Assembly: GCF_047601505.1 (NCBI RefSeq)
Contig: NZ_JASGJD010000001.1
Location: 2,852,001 to 2,916,000, forward strand
Length of the DNA: 64,000 nt
Direction: 5' to 3'
DNA from: Cloacibacterium sp047601505
GTDB lineage: Bacteria > Bacteroidota > Bacteroidia > Flavobacteriales > Weeksellaceae
Both the position numbers and the translations under genes were made by a program. Positions 7,198-15,555 of this stretch are shown here, in pieces. Below the pieces are notes generated by a model. The model worked only from the letters and a program-made list of their open reading frames with translations, ran no database searches and had not been told where the DNA came from. How positions within the stretch are numbered: the stretch's first letter is position 1; each line of letters begins with the position of its first letter.

Positions 7198-8265
7198 TTA
7201 TTTTGCAACTACAAGTTTGCTTACGTTATTATTTACTTTCACCAAGTAAACACCATTAGCAAAAGATGAAGTATTGATGGTAAGTACAGTATCTGCAGCC
7301 TTAGTTTTGAACAAAAGTTTACCGTTCATATCAATAATAGAAACTTCAGAACCTTTTGTAAGATTATTTAGGGTAACAAAATCTTTAGCTGGATTAGGAT
7401 AAAGGGCAAAAGAGTTTTGTTTTACATTAGTAGTAGAAAGCGTACTACTTAAGCCTGTAGTTTTGTAAATTCCACTATCTGAAAATTCATAATCAATATC
7501 AGATACATAAACATTACCAAAATTATCTACCGCTACTCCTGTTGGATTTCTGAATACATCTATATACGCCAATTCAACTCCACTCGAATTTAATTTTCTA
7601 AGATTTCCGTTTGGAATACCTCTATCTACCACAAATATATTCCCCGAAGAATCTACTGACAAACCAGAAATACCAGTAAATCTAGAACCATTTGATATAA
7701 CTGTTAAATTACCTCCATTAGAATCCAACTTTAGAATTCTGTTAGTACCACTCTCCGCTAAATAAATATTTCCAGAAGGATCTAGAGCTATATCAAAGCC
7801 ACCGATATTGCTTAAGGTAGTAATGTTTTCCCCATTAGGCCCCATTTTTTTTACTGTATTGTTATCTGTTAAATAGATATTACCTGATGAATCCAAAGCC
7901 ATAGCACTAAGTGAAGTAAATCCACTTGCTAATGTCACTACATTCTTTCCTGTAGAATCCATTCTTTTAATACTTTGTTCATCTATTACATAAATATTTC
8001 CTGATGCATCTATTTCAATTCCTGAAGGAGAAACAAAATTTCCAAGACCTAAATAAACTTCATTTCTCCCATTAGAATTCATTTTCTTAATAACTCCATT
8101 TTCATCTATAGCATAAACCATTCCTAATTTATCAACTGCCACACATTGTGGGTAATTGGGGGAATAAGAATTAATCTTTGTTGTACTTTGTGCTTTCGTA
8201 GCAATAAATCCTAATAACAACATCATCATAAAAGCCAAAGGCTTCAAAAAGTTTAATTTTCTCAT
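7198..8265 (-). CDS. Secreted NHL/six-bladed beta-propeller protein with T9SS type A sorting domain
   Basis: This 355-residue protein has a signal peptide (residues 1-25, hydrophobic FMMMLLLGFIATKAQ). Residues 30-275 are made of repeats of about 40 residues with the pattern GISGLSVDSSGNIFVVD, KKMGPNGEN and similar, as in NHL beta-propellers. The C-terminal 65-70 residues are a type A T9SS signal (ALYPNPAKDFVTL, then GVYLVKVNN near the end). The protein should cross the outer membrane by type IX secretion and be attached or released. The T9SS machinery itself is not in the window. A terminator follows and a minus-strand -7 box is at 8331-8338. The ligand is unknown. Confidence 0.9.
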   Translation of the reverse strand: MRKLNFLKPLAFMMMLLLGFIATKAQSTTKINSYSPNYPQCVAVDKLGMVYAIDENGVIKKMNSNGRNEVYLGLGNFVSPSGIEIDASGNIYVIDEQSIKRMDSTGKNVVTLASGFTSLSAMALDSSGNIYLTDNNTVKKMGPNGENITTLSNIGGFDIALDPSGNIYLAESGTNRILKLDSNGGNLTVISNGSRFTGISGLSVDSSGNIFVVDRGIPNGNLRKLNSSGVELAYIDVFRNPTGVAVDNFGNVYVSDIDYEFSDSGIYKTTGLSSTLSTTNVKQNSFALYPNPAKDFVTLNNLTKGSEVSIIDMNGKLLFKTKAADTVLTINTSSFANGVYLVKVNNNVSKLVVAK

Positions 8266-8330
8266 GTATTTAATTTTAAATTAATAATTTTCAGTATAGC
8301 ACCGTTAAAACAATATTTTAGTTTTTTGTG

Positions 8331-8338
8331 CAAAAGTA
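8331..8338 (-). promoter_or_regulatory. Promoter -7 box of the NHL-repeat gene
   Basis: TACTTTTG on the minus strand matches TAnnTTTG and leaves a leader of about 60 nt before the start codon at 8265. Confidence 0.55.
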
Positions 8339-8677
8339 GAACTTTCCCCATGAAAAAACCTTTATTTTCTAAGGTATTATTGCTAAAACCCCTTTATAAA
8401 AATGGTTTTCACTCATTATCAACTACATAGCGTCAAAGAAATATATAAACAATTTATTGTACGTTAGAGTATTAAAAAATTACACTTTTTCAATCATTAC
8501 ACTAAACAACTTGTAATGAAAAAGTTATACAACTTTCAATGTATTATTTTAGAATATATTAGAAAAACCGTAGTGCATTATCAAAATTAATTGAGATTAT
8601 TCATTAAAAGTAAAAACCTGTATTATAAAAAGCTCAGTATTGTAAAAAATTTGTAAACTTCGTTCGCAGAAGTTCTG
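8339..8677. other. Gene-free AT-rich stretch
   Basis: I see no gene, RNA or clear repeat here; it is AT-rich with short open frames only. Confidence 0.4.
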
Positions 8678-8838
8678 ACGGTGTTCTGCCACCGTTTTAA
8701 TTTTTGTATTCACTTCGGTGGCTTCGGCTCCGCTCAGCCACCGTATCTGTACTCAACCATTAGTACCGTTGAATCTAAATTAAATCAATGGCTTTGGTTT
8801 CGGTGATTTCGGTGACTGAGCGGAGTCGAAACCACCAA
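8678..8838. repeat. REP-like palindromes left of the GIY-YIG gene
   Basis: ACGGTG/CACCGT lies at 8679-8696, a full palindrome GGTGGCTTCGGCTCCGCT...CCACCG at about 8717-8742, and an inverted unit GGTGACTGAGCGGAGTCGAA at 8811-8830 ending ACCACC. It is the same family as 5178-5422. Confidence 0.7.
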
Positions 8839-8848
8839 AACCAGAAAA

Positions 8849-9154
8849 CTAAGTCTTATTTCTACAATGTGTTTCATTCATACATTCTGCGAGCCTTTTC
8901 AGTTCATCAGTCAAATTATCCATTAAAGCCTCTTTCTTTTTACGACTCCAGCCTTGCACTTGCTTTTCTCTATAGAAAGCTTCATCAATTCTATCAAATT
9001 CCTCAAAATAAATCAGCTTTACAGGCAGTCTCTTCTTTGTATGATTCGCGCCTTCACCATTACTGTGTTCCTGCAAACGAAGTTCCAGATTATTAGTACT
9101 TCCAGTGTAATAACTGCCATCATTACATTCCAAAATATACATCCAACCTTTCAT
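8849..9154 (-). CDS. Small GIY-YIG nuclease superfamily protein
   Basis: The 101-residue protein carries the GIY-YIG module: MYILECNDGSYYTGSTNN at the N-terminus (the YIL...YYTG form), RLQEHSNGEGANHTKKRLPV, LIYFEEF and AFYREKQVQGWSRKKKEAL. This is the UPF0213/YhbQ-like family, single-domain proteins fused to nothing. Family members are nucleases or nuclease-like, but the substrate of this one is unknown. It lies between REP-like repeats on both sides with units in the same orientation, so the gene may have moved with them. The start at ATG 9154 fits the family. Confidence 0.88.
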   Translation of the reverse strand: MKGWMYILECNDGSYYTGSTNNLELRLQEHSNGEGANHTKKRLPVKLIYFEEFDRIDEAFYREKQVQGWSRKKKEALMDNLTDELKRLAECMNETHCRNKT

Positions 9155-9190
9155 AATATTTTTTCTTAAAAATAGTGAAATATTTTATAT

Positions 9191-9234
9191 GTGGCTTCGG
9201 TGACTGAGCGGAGCCGAAGCCACCGAAACCACCG
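9191..9234. repeat. REP-like palindrome right of the GIY-YIG gene
   Basis: GTGGCTTCGGTGACTGAGCG, then GAGCCGAAGCCACCG and a further ACCACCG, is the same family and orientation as the unit at 8811. Confidence 0.7.
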
Positions 9235-9269
9235 TTTCATCAAAAGATAAAAATTCCAACTATTTTAAT

Positions 9270-9277
9270 TATTTTTG
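9270..9277 (+). promoter_or_regulatory. ligA promoter -7 box
   Basis: TATTTTTG matches TAnnTTTG and ends 20 bases before the ligA ATG at 9298. It supports that start over the TTG nine bases earlier. Confidence 0.6.
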
Positions 9278-9297
9278 CTTAAATCATTTTGGAAAAG

Positions 9298-11307
9298 ATG
9301 CCAGACAATATTCAACAAAAAATAGAAGCGCTAAGAGAAGAACTTCATCAGCATAATTACAATTATTATATCCTAGACGAACCTAGTATTTCGGATTTTG
9401 AATTCGATGCTAAGCTAAAAGAATTGCAAGAGCTAGAGACAGCGCATCCAGAATTTTACGATGCCAATTCGCCTAGTTTGCGTGTTGGTGGTGGCATAAC
9501 TAAGAATTTCCCTACCATACAACATCAATTTAGAATGTATTCTTTGGACAATTCTTATGACTTTAACGACCTTGAAGATTGGGAAAACAGAATCTTAAAA
9601 ACCGTAGAAAACGAAGAAGTAGAATTTGTAGCCGAACTAAAATACGACGGTGCCTCTATCTCTATTTTGTATGAAAATGGCGAACTAAAAGAAGCGGTAA
9701 CCCGAGGTGATGGTTTCCAAGGAGACGAAATTACCAATAACGTGCGCACTATTTCTGATGTTCCTTTGAAACTGAAAGGCGATTTCCCAAACCGTTTTTT
9801 TATTAGGGGTGAAATTTATTTGACCAAGAAGAATTTTGAAAAAATAAACAATTCCAGAGAAGAAGAAGGCTTAGACCTCTTTATGAATCCCAGAAATACT
9901 GCTTCTGGAAGTTTGAAAATGCAAGATTCGGCGGAAGTAAGAAAACGTGGACTTTCGGCGGTGCTTTATCAATACATTGCAGAGGAATTTCCCACAACAA
10001 CGCATTGGGAACTTTTGGCAAAAGCAAAAAAATGGGGTTTTAAAGTCTCGGAAGACCAAGCGAAACTTTGCAAAACATTGGATGATGTAAAGAATTTCAT
10101 CAACTATTGGGACAAAGAACGCCACAATCTGCCTTTTGAAATCGATGGTATTGTACTGAAAGTAAATTCGTTGCAACAACAGAGACAATTGGGTTATACC
10201 GCGAAATCTCCTCGTTGGGCAATGGCGTATAAATTTAAAGCCGAAAAAGTAGAAACCGAACTATTGAGTGTTTCTTACCAAGTAGGAAGAACGGGAGCCA
10301 TTACTCCGGTTGCGAATCTGAAACCTGTTCTATTGGCAGGAACTACCGTAAAAAGGGCGAGTTTGCACAACGAAGACATCATTAAAAAACTAGATTTACA
10401 CGATGGCGATTTTGTATATGTAGAAAAAGGCGGAGAAATAATTCCGAAGATTGTAGGGGTAAATTTGGAGAAGAGAACGCTACTTCAACAACCGATTGAA
10501 TACATCAAAAACTGCCCGGAATGTGGAACAGAATTGGTAAAAATAGAAGACAAAGCCATCCATTTCTGTCCGAACGATACGCATTGTCCGCCTCAAGTTG
10601 TGGGAAGAATGATTCACTACGTATCTAGAAAAGCTTTAAACATTGAAAATCTGGGAAGCGAAACCATAGAACAATTGTATAGAGAAAAACTGATAGAAAA
10701 CTGTGCAGATTTTTATACACTCAACAAAGAACAATTGCTTCCATTGGAAAGAATGGCAGAAAAATCGGCTCAAAATATTATTGATGGCGTTGAAAAATCT
10801 AAACAAATACCTTTTGAAAAAGTATTGTACGGAATAGGCATAAAACACGTTGGCGAAACCGTTGCCAAGAAATTGGTAAAGAATTTCAATACGATTGAAG
10901 AACTTAAAAATGCTTCGGTAGAAGAGCTTTGTCAGGTAGAAGATATTGGCGAAAAAATTGCAATTTCTATTACTGAATTCTTCAAAAACCCTGAGAATCT
11001 ATTGATGATAGAACGTCTGAAAAACTATGGCGTACAACTGGAAAAAGGCGAAAACACCAATGAAGTATTAAGCAATGCTTTGGAAGGCAAAACCTTTCTT
11101 TTCACAGGAAAACTGTCGCTTTTCACAAGAGAACAAGCGGAAGAAATGGTAGAAAAACACAACGGAAAAAATATTTCGGCGGTTTCTAAAAACCTCAACT
11201 ATTTGGTTGTAGGCGAAAAAGCAGGCAGCAAACTGAAAAAAGCGCAGGACATTGGTACAATTACAATTCTAGATGAGCAACAGTTTTTGGATTTGATTAA
11301 TAGTTAA
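9298..11307 (+). CDS. ligA: NAD-dependent DNA ligase LigA
   Basis: LigA seals nicks in replication and repair using NAD+. With ATG at 9298 the protein is 669 residues and the adenylated lysine in ELKYDGAS is Lys115, the same number as in E. coli LigA, which supports this start; a TTG at 9289 would add three residues. Domains in order are the Ia/adenylation domain, OB fold, a four-cysteine zinc finger (CPECGTEL...FCPNDTHC), HhH region (GIGIKHVGETVAKKL, QVEDIGEKIA) and a C-terminal BRCT (GKTFLFTGKL...LVVGEKAGSKL). All are complete. A -7 box lies 20 bases upstream. The next gene starts 18 bases later. Confidence 0.97.
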   Translation: MPDNIQQKIEALREELHQHNYNYYILDEPSISDFEFDAKLKELQELETAHPEFYDANSPSLRVGGGITKNFPTIQHQFRMYSLDNSYDFNDLEDWENRILKTVENEEVEFVAELKYDGASISILYENGELKEAVTRGDGFQGDEITNNVRTISDVPLKLKGDFPNRFFIRGEIYLTKKNFEKINNSREEEGLDLFMNPRNTASGSLKMQDSAEVRKRGLSAVLYQYIAEEFPTTTHWELLAKAKKWGFKVSEDQAKLCKTLDDVKNFINYWDKERHNLPFEIDGIVLKVNSLQQQRQLGYTAKSPRWAMAYKFKAEKVETELLSVSYQVGRTGAITPVANLKPVLLAGTTVKRASLHNEDIIKKLDLHDGDFVYVEKGGEIIPKIVGVNLEKRTLLQQPIEYIKNCPECGTELVKIEDKAIHFCPNDTHCPPQVVGRMIHYVSRKALNIENLGSETIEQLYREKLIENCADFYTLNKEQLLPLERMAEKSAQNIIDGVEKSKQIPFEKVLYGIGIKHVGETVAKKLVKNFNTIEELKNASVEELCQVEDIGEKIAISITEFFKNPENLLMIERLKNYGVQLEKGENTNEVLSNALEGKTFLFTGKLSLFTREQAEEMVEKHNGKNISAVSKNLNYLVVGEKAGSKLKKAQDIGTITILDEQQFLDLINS

Positions 11308-11325
11308 CCTACTCATTAATAAAAA

Positions 11326-12516
11326 ATGAAAACAATCTTAAAAATCATTCTCTTAATATTTTTTAGTGGGACTTGCCATTCTCAGGAGAACGAGAAAAAA
11401 ATCAAGACTTATGTTGATTTTTTAGAAAAACAAAATACTTCGGCAAAAGATTATATTCTTAACCTATTCAAAAATCACGATGTTGTCATCCTCACGGAAA
11501 GACATCACGGAGACATTGAACAATACAACTTGTTTCTAAGTATTATATCTGACCCTTATTTTATTAAAAATATTGGAGCAGTTTACACGGAAGTTGGAGT
11601 TACAAACAAACGGGATGATATCAATCGATTTTTAAATTCTTCCAGACTCAGTAATTCCGAGATGAAACAAAAGGTCATCGAATTATACCAATCCATCGAT
11701 TATAATCATCTCTGGACTTACTACAGCTTCCCATGGCTTTTGGAACAGTTATATACTCTGAATCAGAACAACAAAAAAGACAAGGTCAACCTGTATCCTT
11801 GCGACTTAGCCTTTGATTGGAAAGATGTTAATACTATTGAGGAATACAATAGATTTGACAAAAGTGAAGAGCTAAAAAAGCGTGATTCTATAATGGCAAA
11901 AATCTTTCTGAACCAGTTTAACGAAATACAGAAAAAGAGAAACAACAAAAAGAAAGCGCTTGTTATAATGAATACAAGACACGGCTATCTAAAAGACACC
12001 CATTACTCTGAAAAGGAAATAAGAAATAATTTTGGAAGATATCTGCAAGAACAACTCGGACAAAAAGTAGCATCCGTTTATCTAATGGGAATGGGACACC
12101 CGAGCAACTGGAAAGATTATACTGTTATAAAAGACGGAACTTGGGATTATGCTTTCGAATCCACCAACAGGACCGATACCGGATTTAATCTTAAACAAAC
12201 CCCCTTTGGAATGGAAACCTTTGATGCAACACCCAATGGCTGGATAACCGACAAACTTCTGTATCAAGATGTTTTTACAGGAATCGTCTTTTACAAGCCG
12301 ATAGAAATGCATATCAAAAAAACAGGTTGGGAAAATGTTCTGACACCCGATTTTGTTCCGGAAATCAGAAGACGTTTGAAACTAATGGGATACAATGAAC
12401 AAGAAACAGAAGAGATGGTCGATTTCTATCAAGACGTCAAAACTTCATCCTGCTATTATAACCTAGAGCAAGAAAGAAAAAGAATTGACCAATGGAAATC
12501 GGTTATGACTAAATAA
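11326..12516 (+). CDS. Secreted protein of unknown function, possibly EreA/ChaN-like fold
   Basis: The 396-residue product has a signal peptide (residues 1-20, ILLIFFSGTCHSQ). The segment HDVVILTERHHGDIEQYNLF resembles the first motif of the erythromycin esterase/ChaN/TraB superfamily (hydrophobic strand, then E-R-H), and KKALVIMNTRHGYLKD could be a second strand with conserved histidine. This family placement is inference from motif shape only. The middle region has YTEVGVTNKRDDINRF and a Trp-rich central part. It starts 18 bases after ligA and 17 bases before the Fur gene, all on one strand, but nothing shows a functional link to them. The substrate is unknown. Confidence 0.7.
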   Translation: MKTILKIILLIFFSGTCHSQENEKKIKTYVDFLEKQNTSAKDYILNLFKNHDVVILTERHHGDIEQYNLFLSIISDPYFIKNIGAVYTEVGVTNKRDDINRFLNSSRLSNSEMKQKVIELYQSIDYNHLWTYYSFPWLLEQLYTLNQNNKKDKVNLYPCDLAFDWKDVNTIEEYNRFDKSEELKKRDSIMAKIFLNQFNEIQKKRNNKKKALVIMNTRHGYLKDTHYSEKEIRNNFGRYLQEQLGQKVASVYLMGMGHPSNWKDYTVIKDGTWDYAFESTNRTDTGFNLKQTPFGMETFDATPNGWITDKLLYQDVFTGIVFYKPIEMHIKKTGWENVLTPDFVPEIRRRLKLMGYNEQETEEMVDFYQDVKTSSCYYNLEQERKRIDQWKSVMTK

Positions 12517-12533
12517 TAAAATTTAGTTTCCTG

Positions 12534-12956
12534 ATGAGAAATGAGATTGAAAATAAACTGATGAACAAGAATACCAAACCGACGAGTATGCGGATTTTGG
12601 TGTATGATTTTTTGGATTCTCAGGATGTGGCTTTGTCTTTGTCGGAGATTGAAAATCAGTTTGAAAACGCCGATAGAATCACGATTTACAGAACGCTGAA
12701 AACCTTTGAAGAGAAAGGAATTGTTCATAGTATTCAAGAAAACAACACCACAAAATATCGACTTTGCGAGGACGATTGCAATGAAAATACGCACAACGAC
12801 AGACACCTGCATTTCTACTGCAAAATCTGTAAACAGACGACCTGTAAAGAAAATGTAACGTTTGCTGACAACCCGAATCTCGGCTTAAGAATAGATGAAG
12901 TTCGTTTTTTTGCAAAAGGCATTTGCGAAAACTGTCTCAACGAAACTTTGCAATAG
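12534..12956 (+). CDS. Fur-family transcriptional regulator
   Basis: This 140-residue protein has the Fur fold. The N-terminal winged helix contains PTSMRILVYDFLDSQ and RITIYRTLKTFEEKGIVH, and the dimerisation part has HLHFYCKICKQTTC and KGICENC. Two CxxC pairs would hold the structural zinc. Fur, Zur and PerR cannot be separated from sequence alone; the HLHFYCxxC form is common in the Zur-like group of Bacteroidota. A second possible start is ATG at 12561, which would remove nine residues; I keep the first. It is a possible regulator of metal genes in the window (mntH, ZIP), but that is inference. Confidence 0.88.
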   Translation: MRNEIENKLMNKNTKPTSMRILVYDFLDSQDVALSLSEIENQFENADRITIYRTLKTFEEKGIVHSIQENNTTKYRLCEDDCNENTHNDRHLHFYCKICKQTTCKENVTFADNPNLGLRIDEVRFFAKGICENCLNETLQ

Positions 12957-12998
12957 TATTGCACTTTCCACAGTTTTAATTTTGCAGAAAAATCAGCT

Positions 12999-13595
12999 AT
13001 GGAATTATTCATCAAAATCTTTTTACCCATTTATTTTATCTTGTTTTTCGGGATTTCTTTTGTTGCAAAGACGATTATTATTGCCAGAAGAATCAAGAAA
13101 AATCCTTTGGTTTTGCCTAAAGACGAAAGCGCTTATGCATTAGTTGGAAATTACTTTAAACTATGTCTAGTTGGGATTTTCGGGTATGTTATTTTGTTTT
13201 CGTTTTTGTCAGAAAGTTGCTTTCTTCCTATTGATTTTTTTGATGCTGAATTACTAAAATTTGTTGGAGCGTCATTAATGCTATTAGCTTTGGTTTGGAC
13301 GATTGTTGCTCAGAATCAAATGAAGAACTCATGGAGAATTGGCATTGACAACGATACGAAAACGGAGTTAATTACATCGGGGTTGTTCTCAATTTCCAGA
13401 AACCCTGTTTTCTTGGGAATGATTGTGAGCTTGGTAGGACTTTTCTTGGCTACACCGAATGCAGTTTCTCTATTATTTCTGATTCTTGGCTACGTTTTGA
13501 TTCAGGTTCAGATAAGATTGGAAGAAGAATTTCTCTATAGACAACACAGCGAAAAATATCTGGATTATTTTGAAAAAACAAATCGATTACTATAA
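12999..13595 (+). CDS. Isoprenylcysteine carboxyl methyltransferase/phospholipid methyltransferase-like membrane protein
   Basis: The 198-residue integral membrane protein has about four to five hydrophobic segments (residues 1-25, 48-68, 82-102, 140-165). The C-terminal signature is LFSISRNPVFLGMIVSL, then RLEEEFLYRQHSEKYLDYF, which matches the ICMT/PEMT family (RNPxYxG, then ExxL and YxxY). Members methylate lipids or prenyl-cysteine using S-adenosylmethionine; the bacterial substrate is unknown. It starts 42 bases after the Fur-like gene. The family call is firm and the substrate is not assigned. Confidence 0.82.
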   Translation: MELFIKIFLPIYFILFFGISFVAKTIIIARRIKKNPLVLPKDESAYALVGNYFKLCLVGIFGYVILFSFLSESCFLPIDFFDAELLKFVGASLMLLALVWTIVAQNQMKNSWRIGIDNDTKTELITSGLFSISRNPVFLGMIVSLVGLFLATPNAVSLLFLILGYVLIQVQIRLEEEFLYRQHSEKYLDYFEKTNRLL

Positions 13596-13631
13596 GTAGG
13601 ATAAAATGTAACAAATATTATTACATTTAAC

Positions 13632-13639
13632 TATCTTTG
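13632..13639 (+). promoter_or_regulatory. Promoter -7 box
   Basis: TATCTTTG matches TAnnTTTG, 32 bases before the ATG at 13672. Confidence 0.6.
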
Positions 13640-13671
13640 CCTGATTATTAATCATTATTAAATTTTCTACT

Positions 13672-14130
13672 ATGAAAAAAACTATTGCAGTTGCATTATT
13701 CAGTTTACTGTTTTTCTCTACAGGACTTTCTGCTCAAAACAAAAAAGTATCACAATCTGAACTAGATTACAATAAAAAATTAGTTACAGGTTTTTACCAA
13801 AAGATATTCGGAGATAAAGATTTCACGAATATTAATCACTATCTTTTGCCTACCTACATTCAACATAACCCTGAAGTTGCAGACGGAGCAAAACCTTTTG
13901 AAGACGCTGTAAAAATATGGCTTAAAGATGCTCCAAAAACAAAAATAGACGTACAACATATCGCTGCGGAAGGCGATTTAGTTTTTCTTCATATCAAAGA
14001 AGTGTTACCTGATGGCAAATTACAATCTATAATTGATATTTTCAGAATTGAGAATAAAAAAATTGCAGAACATTGGGACGTTCACGAAATAGTTCCTGAA
14101 AAGTCTGCAAACGATCATCCTATGTTTTAA
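13672..14130 (+). CDS. Secreted SnoaL/NTF2-like protein
   Basis: A signal peptide (residues 1-21, ALFSLLFFSTGLSAQ) precedes a SnoaL-like NTF2 fold: VTGFYQKIFGDKDFTNINHY, LPTYIQHNPEVADGAKPFED, EGDLVFLHIKE and IFRIENKKIAEHWDVHE. The motif YIQHNPxxxDG and the closing EHWDVHE are typical of the periplasmic SnoaL-like ester-cyclase-related proteins. The NTF2 fold holds small ligands or catalyses simple isomerisations; the substrate here is unknown. It has its own promoter and a REP-type hairpin downstream, so it is probably a single-gene unit. Confidence 0.85.
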   Translation: MKKTIAVALFSLLFFSTGLSAQNKKVSQSELDYNKKLVTGFYQKIFGDKDFTNINHYLLPTYIQHNPEVADGAKPFEDAVKIWLKDAPKTKIDVQHIAAEGDLVFLHIKEVLPDGKLQSIIDIFRIENKKIAEHWDVHEIVPEKSANDHPMF

Positions 14131-14134
14131 AACC

Positions 14135-14223
14135 AAAAAAGTGCCATTCTGAACAGAATGCAATGATGTGAAGAATCTCAATTTTATAATTTAGATTACT
14201 CGTTCCTCAGAATGACACTTTTT
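14135..14223. repeat. Dispersed GTCATTCTGA-type hairpin repeat
   Basis: The outer arms AAAAAAGTG-CATTCTGA (14135-14152) and TCAGAATG-CACTTTTT (14207-14223) pair with one mismatch, and the element contains CATTCTGAACAGAATG and GAAGAATCTCA. The same family shows at 29560-29585 and 33186-33200. It probably also ends transcripts from both sides. Confidence 0.65.
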
Positions 14224-14238
14224 GAAATAATTTTGTAT

Positions 14239-14889
14239 TTATTGATTTTTCTTCAGCCAGTCTAATCTTCGTTGGTCTGGAAGATGTTTTACTGTAAAAT
14301 TCTCGAATATTGCTTTAAATCCGTTCCCATCAGGACAAGCAGCCATAAGCCCAACCTGAACCGGCGTATTATCTTGCAAATAAGCATTTCTCATCATGAT
14401 ATATTCTTTGTCGTCAAAAGAATAAAACACTTCTACGGCATCTAATCTTCTCACCGCTTTTATCCAAACAAAAGGAGGTGCTTTCTCTAAAGTAATTACG
14501 CTCCAATCACTGGTTTTATGAGTAACAACGGTGCTTAGATTGAATTTACCATCTACAAATTCTACTCCTGCTTTAATGTAATTCTGAGCATCAACTCTTA
14601 GCATCAATCCCATTTGGTCGAATCTGGCTTTATAATCGCCTGTTATTTTGACTTTAGTTTCAAATTCTCCACCATACGTTGAATAGTAAAATGGCGCATC
14701 ATCTACCGTGAAACCATAATGCGAAATTCGCCAATAATCGCTTTGTGGCGTTACCATCATGGTGAGTTTTTTGTCTTTGATTTCCCACTGAGAAGGCTCG
14801 TTGAACCAAGTCATTTTTTCTAATGATTGAGCTTTAAAACCTTCAAGAAAAGTTAATAAAACAAGAGATGTAAATATTATTTTTTTCAT
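14239..14889 (-). CDS. Secreted DUF1349 (concanavalin-like) protein
   Basis: The 216-residue product has a signal peptide (residues 1-20, SLVLLTFLEGFKAQ). The body matches DUF1349, a beta-sandwich related to concanavalin A-like lectins: MTWFNEPSQWEIKDKKLTMM, TPQSDYWRISHYGF, FDQMGLMLRVDAQNYIKAGV and VQVGLMAACPDGNGFKAIFE. The family includes the yeast 'regulation of enolase' proteins and is of unknown biochemical role; sugar binding is an inference from the fold. It shares its strand with the acetyltransferase upstream (27-base gap), so the two may be one transcript. Confidence 0.85.
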   Translation of the reverse strand: MKKIIFTSLVLLTFLEGFKAQSLEKMTWFNEPSQWEIKDKKLTMMVTPQSDYWRISHYGFTVDDAPFYYSTYGGEFETKVKITGDYKARFDQMGLMLRVDAQNYIKAGVEFVDGKFNLSTVVTHKTSDWSVITLEKAPPFVWIKAVRRLDAVEVFYSFDDKEYIMMRNAYLQDNTPVQVGLMAACPDGNGFKAIFENFTVKHLPDQRRLDWLKKNQ

Positions 14890-14916
14890 TATTATTGATT
14901 TAAACAGACTATAAAA

Positions 14917-15477
14917 CTAAATTTCCTTTACCACTTTACATGGATTTCCAAAAGCCAAAACATGAGCTGGAATATCTTTTGTAACCACACTTCCCGCTCC
15001 TATTACCGCATTATCGCCAATGGTAACTCCAGGCAAAACGCTACAACCTGCACCCAACCAAACATTATTGCCAATTGTGATTGGTTTTGCATTTTCCAGA
15101 CCTTTATTTCTGGTTTCGGCATCTAAAGGATGCGCTGCGGTATAAAATCCGCAATTAGGCGCTACGAAAACATTATCTCCAAAGGTTACTTTTGCACAAT
15201 CCAAAATCACGACATTGTGATTGGTATAAAAGTTTTCTCCAATCTCAATATTATAACCATAATCGCAATAAAATGGCTGTTCTATATGAAACATCTTACC
15301 TGTTTTTCCGAATAGATTTCTAATTAAGGCTTTTCTTTGTTTTATTTTTGAGGGAAGAATTTGATTATACTCGAAGCAGAGGTCTTTGCATTTTTTTCTG
15401 TCTTCCATTAAAACAGAATCTCCAGAATTGTACCACTCGCCAAGAAGCATTTTTTGTTTTTCGTTCAAATTATTCAT
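14917..15477 (-). CDS. Maltose/galactoside O-acetyltransferase family protein
   Basis: This is a 186-residue left-handed beta-helix acetyltransferase. The N-terminal Mac domain has KMLLGEWYNSGDSVLMEDR and the hexapeptide repeats include NVVILDCAKVTFGDNVFVAP, then TIGNNVWLGAGCSVLPGVTI and IGAGSVVTKDIPAHVLAFGN. The catalytic histidine is in FYTAAHPLD. It transfers acetyl from acetyl-CoA to a sugar; the exact acceptor cannot be read. Length and motifs are complete. A minus-strand -7 box is at 15500-15507, and the DUF1349 gene follows. Confidence 0.92.
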   Translation of the reverse strand: MNNLNEKQKMLLGEWYNSGDSVLMEDRKKCKDLCFEYNQILPSKIKQRKALIRNLFGKTGKMFHIEQPFYCDYGYNIEIGENFYTNHNVVILDCAKVTFGDNVFVAPNCGFYTAAHPLDAETRNKGLENAKPITIGNNVWLGAGCSVLPGVTIGDNAVIGAGSVVTKDIPAHVLAFGNPCKVVKEI

Positions 15478-15499
15478 TGTAATTTTGTATTTGAAAGAG

Positions 15500-15507
15500 C
15501 AAATTTA
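15500..15507 (-). promoter_or_regulatory. Promoter -7 box of the acetyltransferase gene
   Basis: TAAATTTG on the minus strand matches TAnnTTTG, 22 bases before the start at 15477. Confidence 0.55.
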
Positions 15508-15555
15508 AGTGCTTAAATTTCGGAAATCAATAGTGATAAATAACCATTTTTAAGG

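Noticed and set aside
9289..9297. TTG start of ligA at 9289
   Set aside because: With ATG at 9298 the active lysine is residue 115 as in E. coli, and the -7 box spacing is better.
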